Assembly (NCBI GenBank): GCA_016903675.1
Contig: JADQBA010000125.1
Coordinates: forward strand, 1-26,351
DNA from: Stigonema ocellatum SAG 48.90 = DSM 106950
GTDB lineage: Bacteria > Cyanobacteriota > Cyanobacteriia > Cyanobacteriales > Nostocaceae
Direction: 5' to 3'
DNA: 26,351 nucleotides
A program made the translations under genes and the position numbers. The notes beneath the pieces are model-generated. The model did no database searches. It saw only the letters and a program-made list of their open reading frames with translations, and was not told the DNA's origin. Positions 1 to 6,733 of this stretch are shown here, piece by piece (the first letter of the stretch is position 1; every line of letters starts with the position of its first letter).

Positions 1-38
1 AGGGCGTATTGCAAGTAGCCCCTACCGCATGAAAACTT

Positions 39-542
39 TCAATTGAATGTAACTTCTTCTGCTACATCTTCTGATTTATTTCGGATATTGAAGTAAGAAT
101 AAAGATTAGCAACAGTTAAGTCAGATGCTTGTTGTAAATTAGAAGTGACTAATGTTCTATAACCATAAATTTTAGCTTGTTGACTAATATAAAATTCATA
201 CTCTCGACGTAGCTTAGGCTCGAACATAAATAATAACTGGTCACGCAGAGAGTAGAAATGAGACTTTTCTGCTAACTCTTCATATATTAATTGTTCAGAT
301 GGTACTGGAAAAGCGGGTGTGGTTTGATTAAGCTCTGAACTAACAGTAATTTCTGAATTTTTGAAGTCAGAACAACTTAAAAGTTTTAAATCCGATAAGG
401 GAAGAGATTGTATCCAAGACATATGGTTGTGCCACGAATTCAATAACACTAAATCATGGTTGTGAATCCGGGTAATCTCTGGGAATAGAAAATCAAGCTC
501 ATCATGTTCAATAAATGGTTCAATTAGCCAGGGGGAAAGCAT
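39..542 (-). CDS. Hypothetical protein, 167 aa
   Basis: An open frame of 167 residues starts at an ATG (complement of 540-542) and ends at TGA (39-41). I do not recognise the family. The protein is rich in Leu, Glu, Ser and aromatic residues, has no predicted membrane segment or signal peptide, and its C-terminal half (residues about 95-145, LRDQLLFMFEPKLRREYEFY and on) looks like an ordinary helical globular region, so it is probably coding rather than chance. There is no good ribosome binding site before the ATG. The DNA just upstream (550-790) is repeat material, so the gene may be a remnant whose 5' end was cut by repeat insertion. The neighbour on the other side lies outside the window. 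Function unknown. Confidence 0.55.
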   Translation of the reverse strand: MLSPWLIEPFIEHDELDFLFPEITRIHNHDLVLLNSWHNHMSWIQSLPLSDLKLLSCSDFKNSEITVSSELNQTTPAFPVPSEQLIYEELAEKSHFYSLRDQLLFMFEPKLRREYEFYISQQAKIYGYRTLVTSNLQQASDLTVANLYSYFNIRNKSEDVAEEVTFN

Positions 543-598
543 TAATGATACTGACTTTCAAGGTGGCTTGCAGTTGGCTATTGTTCCGTCCGTCATAG

Positions 599-769
599 GA
601 CCAGCCCTTTCAAGGTGAACCAAAAATCTGGAAAATTATGCCCGATTTTCAACATTTGATCTTCGTGTTCTTCGTGTCTTCGCGGTTTAAAAATCTTTTT
701 GAACCACGAAGGCACGAAGAACACGAAGGAAATCCAAGTCTTACGACTTGCACCTTGAAAGGGCTGGTC
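599..769. mobile_element. 171-bp MITE-like element with 19-bp terminal inverted repeats
   Basis: The 19-mer GACCAGCCCTTTCAAGGTG at 599-617 has its perfect reverse complement at 751-769. ATAG stands on both sides (595-598 and 770-773) and would be a 4-bp target duplication. The interior (660-730) is itself palindromic: an arm of the 'cttcgtgttcttcgtgtcttcg' type is followed by 'ccacgaaggcacgaagaacacgaag', a motif repeated in cyanobacterial genomes and seen again near 19200-19230. A 65-codon minus-strand frame crosses it, but its protein is only translated repeat. No transposase is encoded, so it would be non-autonomous. It sits in a sequence continuing 'ATAGGACTTACGCA', which may be the end of another repeat. 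Confidence 0.65.
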
Positions 770-773
770 ATAG

Positions 774-984
774 GACTTACGCATTGACAAAAATCTTCAC
801 ATATGCAACGCCTGTCGGCAGTTAGGTAAATGTTCTACCCCCCCGTGAACGGTTACAATAAATCTGTCTAACAGGAGTGAGAGGTAAGCCATGTTTCACT
901 TTGTGACACTGCAAGAGCCATGCCCTAAATGGAAATAAGCTGACCATCTGCACTCTTATTAAAAGCCTTATTTTCTTGACTACG
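774..984. other. Intergenic stretch, no convincing gene
   Basis: Between the inverted-repeat element and the acetyltransferase there is no convincing gene. A 15-codon frame (ATG at 891, product MFHFVTLQEPCPKWK) follows an AGGAG-containing stretch at about 873, but it is too short to call. No clear promoter or terminator is visible. Confidence 0.4.
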
Positions 985-1482
985 ATGGCTGAAGTGACAA
1001 TTCGTGCTTTTGAAATGGCAGATTGGGAAGATGTAGCGGCTCTATTTAATGCGCCAATTTGTCGCTGGGGAACCATGCAAATGCCCTACCAATCCCGTGA
1101 CGAAATTAAGCGGAAATTAGAAAATCCCCCACCAGGGCTGCATCGTATAGTAGCAGTGCTTAATGCCCCTCAAAAAGTGATCGGGATGATTAGTTTACAC
1201 GCATTTCAGGGGCGTAGATCTCATGTGGGTTCGTTAGGAATATTTGTGCATGATGATTATCACAATCAAGGGATTGGCTCTCAACTGATGCAAGCGGTAA
1301 TCGATCTGGTTTTTAACTGGTTGAACCTGAAACGTCTTGAATTGACAGTTTACACCGATAATCAGAGTGCTGTTCATTTGTATGAGAAGTACGGCTTTGT
1401 GATTGAAGGAACTATGCAAAAGTATGCTTTCCGTGATGGTGCTTATATCGATGCTTATACAATGGCGAGGCTAAGGAATTAA
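985..1482 (+). CDS. GNAT family N-acetyltransferase, YhhY/AaaT-like
   Basis: A GNAT-fold acetyltransferase of 165 residues. The acetyl-CoA pyrophosphate-binding loop is visible at residues about 90-100 (DDYHNQGIGSQL, the Q/RxxGxG/A motif), and the typical C-terminal motif B (VYTDNQSAVHLYEKYGF, about 122-138) follows. Overall arrangement and several blocks (RRSHVGSLGI, LELTVYTDN, YGFVIEGTMQKYAFRDG, DAYTMAR) strongly resemble E. coli YhhY, an L-amino-acid N-acyltransferase; that substrate is inference here. The frame can also begin nine bases earlier at a TTG (976); I prefer the ATG at 985 because MAEVTIR matches the usual family N-terminus. There is no strong ribosome binding site for either. 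It stands alone between repeats. Cytosolic. Confidence 0.88.
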   Translation: MAEVTIRAFEMADWEDVAALFNAPICRWGTMQMPYQSRDEIKRKLENPPPGLHRIVAVLNAPQKVIGMISLHAFQGRRSHVGSLGIFVHDDYHNQGIGSQLMQAVIDLVFNWLNLKRLELTVYTDNQSAVHLYEKYGFVIEGTMQKYAFRDGAYIDAYTMARLRN

Positions 1483-1710
1483 CCCGGATTTCTCACCACA
1501 TCTCTCAAAGCCTTATAAAACCTAGATTTATGCGTTTCCCACTGCGCCAAAATTATTACCCACCAAAAGGCTCGAAATATACTCTGGGTAAAGATTACAA
1601 GATAGGCGATGACCAAACGCCGCCTTCAGCAGGATCGCAAAACTTGTGAGAAATGCCGACTTGTAGTATAGTAGTGTGGGTATTACCCAAGCCATCTATC
1701 GATATTTAAG
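1483..1710. other. Intergenic stretch with a possible 39-codon fragment
   Basis: No recognised gene lies between the acetyltransferase and the MITE. A frame of 39 codons runs from ATG 1530 to TGA 1649 (start MRFPLRQNYYPPKGSKY). It has no ribosome binding site and no known family; it could be a gene remnant or chance. Confidence 0.3.
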
Positions 1711-1718
1711 CCGAAAAG

Positions 1719-1830
1719 GGCGTTGCTGAATTGAAGTATAAAATGAAAAAATGGGTAATTTTAAAACTCTTTCTCTTTGCGCCTTTGCGACTTTGCGTGA
1801 GGCAAATTCATACCGTGATTCAGCAACGCC
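1719..1830. mobile_element. 112-bp MITE (copy A), 13-bp TIRs, 8-bp target duplication
   Basis: GGCGTTGCTGAAT at 1719-1731 is the exact reverse complement of ATTCAGCAACGCC at 1818-1830. CCGAAAAG flanks the element directly on both sides (1711-1718 and 1831-1838), a perfect 8-bp target-site duplication. That makes insertion of a short, transposase-free element the natural reading. The interior holds a 'ctttgcgcctttgcgactttgcgtga' type repeat shared with copy B at 17878-17987. Perfect TIRs and duplication suggest a fairly recent insertion. The helper transposase is not in the window. Confidence 0.85.
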
Positions 1831-2001
1831 CCGAAAAGCATTTATATCCACATATATCATATATAGCCACGAATACGACAATTGTCATTAAAAATTTACA
1901 AAATCATGGAGAATTTACAAACACAGTATAAAGAATTGGCAACATTGGCTAAATACAGTGAACAATAACCATAGCTAAACCAGGATTTTTGCTATCCTCC
2001 T

Positions 2002-4578
2002 ATGCAACCGATTCGCACATTCAATGTCTCTCCTTCGCTACCAACGCGCCTTGAACCGCTCAGGAAGCTTGCCTACAACTTACACTGGGATTGGAATGTT
2101 GAAACCAAAGACTTATTTCGCCGCTTAGACCCTGATCTGTGGGAATCTAGTCGTCACAACCCAGTTTTGATGCTTGGTACCATCAGCCAATCACGGTTGA
2201 CGGAAGTTGTGGAAGATGAAGGCTTCCTAGCGCAAATGGATCGATCTGCCCGTCAGTTAGAAGACTATTTGCAAGAACACACTTGGTATCTCAAACAGCG
2301 AACTAGTCATTTGTCTGATGACAAACGACAAGAGTGTTACGCCTATTTTTCTGCTGAGTTTGGGCTAGTGGATTGTTTGCCTGTATATTCAGGAGGTTTG
2401 GGTGTTCTTGCAGGCGATCACCTCAAATCTGCCAGCGACTTGGGTCTACCCCTTGTCGGTGTGGGCTTACTGTACCAGCAAGGCTATTTTGCCCAGTATC
2501 TAAATGCTGATGGCTGGCAGCAGGAACGCTACCCAATCAACGACTTTTACAATATGCCGTTGCACTTGGAGCGCAATTCTGATGGTTCAGAACTGCGAAT
2601 TGGGGTAGACTATCCAGGACGCACCGTATACGCCAGAGTTTGGCGGGTACAGGTGGGAACGGTGCCGCTGTATATGCTGGATACCAACATTGAACCCAAC
2701 GACCCTTACGACCAGGATATCACAGACCAGCTGTACGGTGGGGACATCGATATGCGTATCCACCAAGAAATTATGCTGGGTATTGGTGGTGTGCGCATGC
2801 TGAAAGCGCTAGGATATAAAGTGACTGCCTACCATATGAATGAAGGTCATGCAGCTTTTTCCGCCCTAGAGAGGATTCGGATACTGATTCAGGAAGAGGG
2901 GCTGAGTTATATCCAAGCCAAACAAGTCGTAGCTTCCTCTAATATATTCACCACCCACACGCCAGTGCCTGCGGGAATTGACTTGTTCTCTCCTGACAAA
3001 GTTGTACACTACCTAGGATACTATGCAGATGTCTTTGGCTTGAGCAAAGACGAATTTTTAGCCTTGGGACGTGAGAACACTGGTGATTTATCTGCGCCTT
3101 TTAGTATGGCAGTGCTGGCGTTGAAGATGGCGACATTTTCTAACGGTGTGGCACAGCTGCATGGTGTCGTGTCGCGGCAGATGTTTCGCGGGTTGTGGGA
3201 GAATATCCCAGTACAGGAAGTGCCAATTGCGGCAATTACCAACGGCGTTCATGCCCGTAGTTGTGTTGCCAAATCAACTCAGGAATTGTACGATCGCTAC
3301 CTAGGTCCAAACTGGTCCTCAGTACCCAGCGATAACCAAGTGTGGGAACGGATGGACGCTATCCCCGATGAGGAGTTGTGGCGCAATCACGAACGTTGTC
3401 GCTTGGACATGATATTGTATGTACGGGAGCGTCTAGTGAAGCATTTGCGCGATCGCGGCGCTTCTGCCTCTGAAATTACCCAAGCGCAAGAAGTCCTCGA
3501 TCCCTACGCTTTAACCATTGGCTTTGCTCGTCGCTTTGCAACATACAAACGTGCTACATTATGGATGCGCGATTTAGAGCGGATAAAGCACATTTTGTTC
3601 GCCAACAAACACCGCAAGGTGCAATTCGTGATCGCAGGTAAGGCACACCCTAAGGATATTCCAGGTAAGGAACTCATCCGCGATATTAACCACTTTATCC
3701 GCGAACAAGGTTGGGAAAAGCAGGTAGTCTTTGTTCCTAACTACGACATTCACATAGCCCGGTTGATGGTGGCGGGTTGCGATATCTGGTTAAACACACC
3801 GCGTCGTCCACGGGAAGCTTCTGGTACCAGTGGGATGAAGGCAGCAATGAATGGATTGCCAAATCTCAGTGTACTAGATGGCTGGTGGGATGAAGCTGAT
3901 TATGTCCGCACAGGCTGGGCAATCGGTCACGGGGAGATGTATGATGATCCCAGTTACCAGGATGAGATTGAAGCCAACGCCCTGTACGATTTGCTAGAAA
4001 AGGAAGTCGTACCTCTGTTTTATGACCGGGATGTTGATAGTTTACCGAGGCGCTGGATTGCTAAAATGAAGAATGCAATTCGGTTGAATTGTCCGTTCTT
4101 TAATACAGCACGGATGGTGCGAGAATATGCACAGCGGGCTTATTTCCCCGCAAGCGATCGCTTCCACACCCTCACGAACAATAACTACGCCCCGGCTAAA
4201 GAATTAGCTGATTGGAAAGAAAATCTCACCAGTCACTGGTACAATATCAAAATTAAAGATATCGATGTCTCCTCACAAGCAGATATTGAAGTCAACCAAA
4301 CCATTAGTGTCACAGCCAATGTTGACTTGGCAACTCTGACAAACAACGATGTGCAAGTGGAGTTATACCAAGGTGCAATTGATGCTAATGGTGATATCGT
4401 CAACGGTGTGTCGGTGGTGATGAACTACCAAGGAGAGGATCCACAAGGGTTGAGTATTTACACGGCTGCGATCGTATACAACACCTCCGGTTTGCAAGGC
4501 TTGTCTTTACGAGTGTTGCCAAAAAACAAATACCTCTCCAGTCCCTATGAACCAAGGTGCATTGTTTGGGCACAGTAA
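2002..4578 (+). CDS. glgP: Alpha-glucan (glycogen) phosphorylase, GT35
   Basis: Removes glucose from glycogen chain ends as glucose-1-phosphate, a cytosolic step of glycogen breakdown in the dark. The protein has 858 residues, close to the 850-870 of the divergent phosphorylase class typified by Mycobacterium GlgP, not the ~810-840 of the classical class. It begins with the DUF3417-type N-terminal region (about 8-125, PLRKLAYNLHWDWN), followed by the phosphorylase core from about 110. The pyridoxal phosphate lysine is K613 in EASGTSGMKAAMNG. Other family blocks are YSGGLGVLAGDHLKSASD (about 129-146), HMNEGHAAF (about 279) and RRFATYKRA. The C-terminal 150 residues form a less conserved extension. 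The ATG at 2002 fits the family N-terminus; no strong Shine-Dalgarno precedes it. It stands alone, without other glycogen genes nearby. Confidence 0.95.
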   Translation: MQPIRTFNVSPSLPTRLEPLRKLAYNLHWDWNVETKDLFRRLDPDLWESSRHNPVLMLGTISQSRLTEVVEDEGFLAQMDRSARQLEDYLQEHTWYLKQRTSHLSDDKRQECYAYFSAEFGLVDCLPVYSGGLGVLAGDHLKSASDLGLPLVGVGLLYQQGYFAQYLNADGWQQERYPINDFYNMPLHLERNSDGSELRIGVDYPGRTVYARVWRVQVGTVPLYMLDTNIEPNDPYDQDITDQLYGGDIDMRIHQEIMLGIGGVRMLKALGYKVTAYHMNEGHAAFSALERIRILIQEEGLSYIQAKQVVASSNIFTTHTPVPAGIDLFSPDKVVHYLGYYADVFGLSKDEFLALGRENTGDLSAPFSMAVLALKMATFSNGVAQLHGVVSRQMFRGLWENIPVQEVPIAAITNGVHARSCVAKSTQELYDRYLGPNWSSVPSDNQVWERMDAIPDEELWRNHERCRLDMILYVRERLVKHLRDRGASASEITQAQEVLDPYALTIGFARRFATYKRATLWMRDLERIKHILFANKHRKVQFVIAGKAHPKDIPGKELIRDINHFIREQGWEKQVVFVPNYDIHIARLMVAGCDIWLNTPRRPREASGTSGMKAAMNGLPNLSVLDGWWDEADYVRTGWAIGHGEMYDDPSYQDEIEANALYDLLEKEVVPLFYDRDVDSLPRRWIAKMKNAIRLNCPFFNTARMVREYAQRAYFPASDRFHTLTNNNYAPAKELADWKENLTSHWYNIKIKDIDVSSQADIEVNQTISVTANVDLATLTNNDVQVELYQGAIDANGDIVNGVSVVMNYQGEDPQGLSIYTAAIVYNTSGLQGLSLRVLPKNKYLSSPYEPRCIVWAQ

Positions 4579-4610
4579 CTAGTACTCTGGCAACCGAACT
4601 TTGACAGGTG

Positions 4611-4650
4611 AAGGCAGGGAGTAGGGAATGGGGAGTAGGGAGTGGGGAAA
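4611..4650. repeat. G-rich short repeat tract (GGGAGT/GGGAAT units)
   Basis: A G-rich run of units such as GGGAGTAGGGAATGGGG lies just after glgP. It is the reverse-complement type of the C-rich minisatellite at 4751-4911, so the two could pair into a long imperfect hairpin with about 100 bases between them. Several runs of three or four G give G-quadruplex potential on the plus strand. Confidence 0.7.
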
Positions 4651-4745
4651 GATTTTGAGGACTCTAAAAATCTGTCCAACCCTGCAAAGTTGACTTGCCA
4701 GACCACTAGAAGTGAGGAGTCAGGAATTATGAATTATGAATTAAC

Positions 4746-5642
4746 TCATAACTCCCCACTCCCCATTCCCCACTCCCCATTCCCCACTCCCCATTCCCCA
4801 CTCCCCATTCCCCACTCCCCATTCCCCACTCCCCATTCCCCACTCCCCATTCCCCACTCCCCATTCCCCACTCCCCATTCCCCATTCCCCACTCCCCATT
4901 CCCCATTCCCCACTCTCGCAGGGGTGACAATGTAACCGGTGGTGCGATCGCCTAGTACAATGTTGCGTTGTTCACCCCAATACCACCAGTGTGCAGCTAC
5001 GTAAGCGCAGATGAGGCTATCTAGTTTGTCTTCGGTTGCTTTGAGGGCTGCACCTGTGGTGCTCATTTCGGAGGGAAACGAACCGCCAAGGTGACAAGGT
5101 CGCCAAGAGGGTTCTAGGGTGGGTAGGATATGGGTAATGTAATTGTAGAGTTTGAGAAGTTCTAATCGGCGATCGTGGAGGCGTCCTTTTTTATATTTGA
5201 GGATGCGTTGTAGGTTGAATAGATGAACTATAGCAGGATGGGGAAAGACTTCTATTTGATATCTGCCGGGTTTTTGTGGTTCAATGGTTGGTGCGTGGGT
5301 GAAACCACGAGATTCGAGTGATAAGCCAAAGTTGACGGTTCGTTCGGCGAACGGTAGGTTGAGATTGGCTGGGTAGCATCCAGCGTGATATTTACCAAAG
5401 TGTTTGTGGGTGAGTTTGTCGGGTAAACGACTCCCGGTGGCGTTGGGGATGAGGGTGGGTGCGTCTACGGCAATAATGGCGGGTTCGTTTGGTTGTATGC
5501 TCTTTTCGACCCAAGTGAGGATATCTGCAATCTCTTCTTTGCGGTCTAGGTCAAGTAGTTGCAGTTGTTGATCTGCCCATTCTAAGCAGCATAGTCCACT
5601 TGGCTGTGATTTCCAGCCTAAGTCAATTCCGATAAATTTCAT
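4746..5642 (-). CDS. DUF429 family protein with a minisatellite-encoded C-terminal tail
   Basis: A protein of 298 residues with the look of the DUF429 family, a predicted RNase H-like (actin-fold) domain of unknown function. The first strand, MKFIGIDLGWKS, carries the family's GIDxGW signature, DAPT follows near residue 60, and the conserved EVFPHPA block is near 131. The normal family end is reached at GYIVTPA (about residue 242). After it come about 56 residues made only of VGNGEWG/MGSGEWG heptads, read from the 14-nt minisatellite at 4751-4911. The tail is therefore a DNA-repeat read-through, not a known domain. I chose the ATG at 5642 (MKFIGIDLG); the frame extends to an in-frame TTG at 5651. 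Divergent from higB. Cytosolic; biochemical activity unknown. Confidence 0.8.
   Translation of the reverse strand: MKFIGIDLGWKSQPSGLCCLEWADQQLQLLDLDRKEEIADILTWVEKSIQPNEPAIIAVDAPTLIPNATGSRLPDKLTHKHFGKYHAGCYPANLNLPFAERTVNFGLSLESRGFTHAPTIEPQKPGRYQIEVFPHPAIVHLFNLQRILKYKKGRLHDRRLELLKLYNYITHILPTLEPSWRPCHLGGSFPSEMSTTGAALKATEDKLDSLICAYVAAHWWYWGEQRNIVLGDRTTGYIVTPARVGNGEWGVGNGEWGVGNGEWGMGSGEWGVGNGEWGMGSGEWGVGNGEWGMGSGEL
4751..4915. repeat. 14-nt minisatellite (ACTCCCCATTCCCC)n
   Basis: Eight perfect copies of ACTCCCCATTCCCC begin at 4758, 4772, 4786, 4800, 4814, 4828, 4842 and 4856. Two 21-nt variants with an extra CATTCCC follow at 4870 and 4891. The unit contains no stop codon in any frame on either strand, so long spurious ORFs arise here on both strands. 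C4N3 spacing gives G-quadruplex potential on the minus strand. It overlaps the 3' end of the DUF429 gene. Confidence 0.95.
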
Positions 5643-5688
5643 GGTTGTCAACTTTATATATCGTTTCCGCTTGAAGACTTATTTGCAG

Positions 5689-5694
5689 TATAAT
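5689..5694 (+). promoter_or_regulatory. Possible -10 box for higBA
   Basis: A perfect TATAAT lies 65 bp before the higB start in the 117-bp gap between the divergent DUF429 gene and higB. No good -35 is found 16-18 bp upstream. HigA antitoxins usually repress their own promoter, so the operator would be expected here, but I see no clear dyad. Confidence 0.3.
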
Positions 5695-5759
5695 AGTTCA
5701 GTTATTTGTATGCTTTCCTCTGCAACTCACCCCCTAGCAACAATCTCCCAAATAATCTA

Positions 5760-6068
5760 ATGCGTGTTATTAGCAAAAGGACTCTGAGGGAATTTTGGGA
5801 AAAACGCTCCAATGCTCAATCTGGATTGTTATTATGGTATCAGCGCATATCTGATTCTGCTTTTCAAAGCTTTAACAAATTACGCGAAGTATTTCCCTCA
5901 GCAGACCTAGTGGGTAATTTCACTGTTTTTAATATTAGTGGCAATAATTATCGGCTTATCACATATATAGATTACGAGTACCAAATAGTATTTGTTCGCG
6001 CTGTACTTACTCATGCCGAATATGATAAGGAGAACTGGAAAAATGACGATTGGTTTAAAAAATCCTAG
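5760..6068 (+). CDS. higB: HigB-type mRNA interferase toxin
   Basis: A 102-residue protein of the RelE-like HigB toxin family (type II). Members cut mRNA on the ribosome and are held inactive by HigA. The N-terminus MRVISKRTLREFWEKRSNAQ and the body 'WYQRISDSAFQSFNKLREVFPSAD...' then 'YRLITYIDYEYQIVFVRAVLTHAEYDKENW' follow the family layout: basic helix, short strands, and a final VLTHAEYD block. The frame is open from 5706, but I place the start at the ATG at 5760 because the family begins there and the upstream codons look non-homologous. The end overlaps the antitoxin start by 26 nt. Toxin-first order is typical of higBA. Confidence 0.88.
   Translation: MRVISKRTLREFWEKRSNAQSGLLLWYQRISDSAFQSFNKLREVFPSADLVGNFTVFNISGNNYRLITYIDYEYQIVFVRAVLTHAEYDKENWKNDDWFKKS
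6027..6032 (+). promoter_or_regulatory. Ribosome binding site for higA
   Basis: AAGGAG inside the end of higB lies 10 bases before the ATG at 6043. It supports that start over the upstream in-frame codons (from 5992) and over the later ATG at 6079. Confidence 0.7.
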
Positions 6069-6450
6069 TAGCTACTATATGGAGCTAATTAATATATTTC
6101 CTCCGCGTCCAATTACTAATGAGGCTGAGTTAATCGCTACCCAGAATCGGATTAATTATATATTAGATAAAGGAAATATTACACAAGATGATAAAGACTA
6201 TCTGAAGGTGCTGGGGACTCTCGTCTATGATTATGAAGAAAAATATGAGCCAATGCCTACTCTTAAAGGTGCTGAACTCCTGAAAGCGTTGTTAGAGGAA
6301 TCTCATCTTCAACCTAAAGATTTAGTTGACATCTGTGAAAGCGAGTCTACTGTATTAGATATCCTCAATGGCAAACGTCAACTTACTGACAATCAAATCA
6401 AAGCCTTGGCTGCTTTTTTCCAGATTTCTCCTAGTTACTTTGGAGAGTAA
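6043..6450 (+). CDS. higA: HigA-type antitoxin with C-terminal HTH
   Basis: A 135-residue antitoxin partner of HigB. The N-terminal half (about 10-70, MELINIFPPRPITNEAELIATQNRINYIL) is the region typical of this HigA group. The C-terminal half (about 76-135) is a helix-turn-helix: LKGAELLKALLEESHLQPKD, then ESTVLDILNGKRQLTDNQIKALAAFF. It is expected to neutralise the toxin and to repress the operon. The start at 6043 is set by AAGGAG 10 bases upstream. The 26-nt overlap with higB suggests translational coupling. The downstream 280 bp show no further partner gene. Confidence 0.88.
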   Translation: MTIGLKNPSSYYMELINIFPPRPITNEAELIATQNRINYILDKGNITQDDKDYLKVLGTLVYDYEEKYEPMPTLKGAELLKALLEESHLQPKDLVDICESESTVLDILNGKRQLTDNQIKALAAFFQISPSYFGE

Positions 6451-6733
6451 AATTGGAACGGTGCGAGAAAGTGCAAAAAAGAAACTTTCATTGTACGAGT
6501 TATTGAGTACCAAATTCCCGGCTTTCGTCCCTTATGCTGGTTCCCCTCCTCTCCCATTACCCGTTTGCCGCTTCCATATCACTTTTTCAACGCAAAAACT
6601 GGCTGCACCTAACCTATAAGAACACGGATGTAACAAATAATTCATCTATGAATCCCACAGATAACTTATCTGTTACATTCGCTACCCAAATATTACCAGT
6701 TTCGCACTGACACTGCCCATGCCCCATGCCCAT
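6451..6733. other. Intergenic stretch, nothing recognised
   Basis: About 280 bases between higA and the convergent radical SAM gene. No gene, hairpin with a T-run, or repeat of note is visible. An 83-codon frame that begins within higA crosses it, but reads as a shadow. Confidence 0.5.

Noticed and set aside
593..790. 65-codon minus-strand frame
   Set aside because: Translation of the inverted-repeat element, with no independent coding signs.
4642..4935. 97-codon plus-strand frame (and 67-codon minus-strand frame) over the minisatellite
   Set aside because: Translated only from the stop-free 14-nt repeat; no family and no ribosome binding site.
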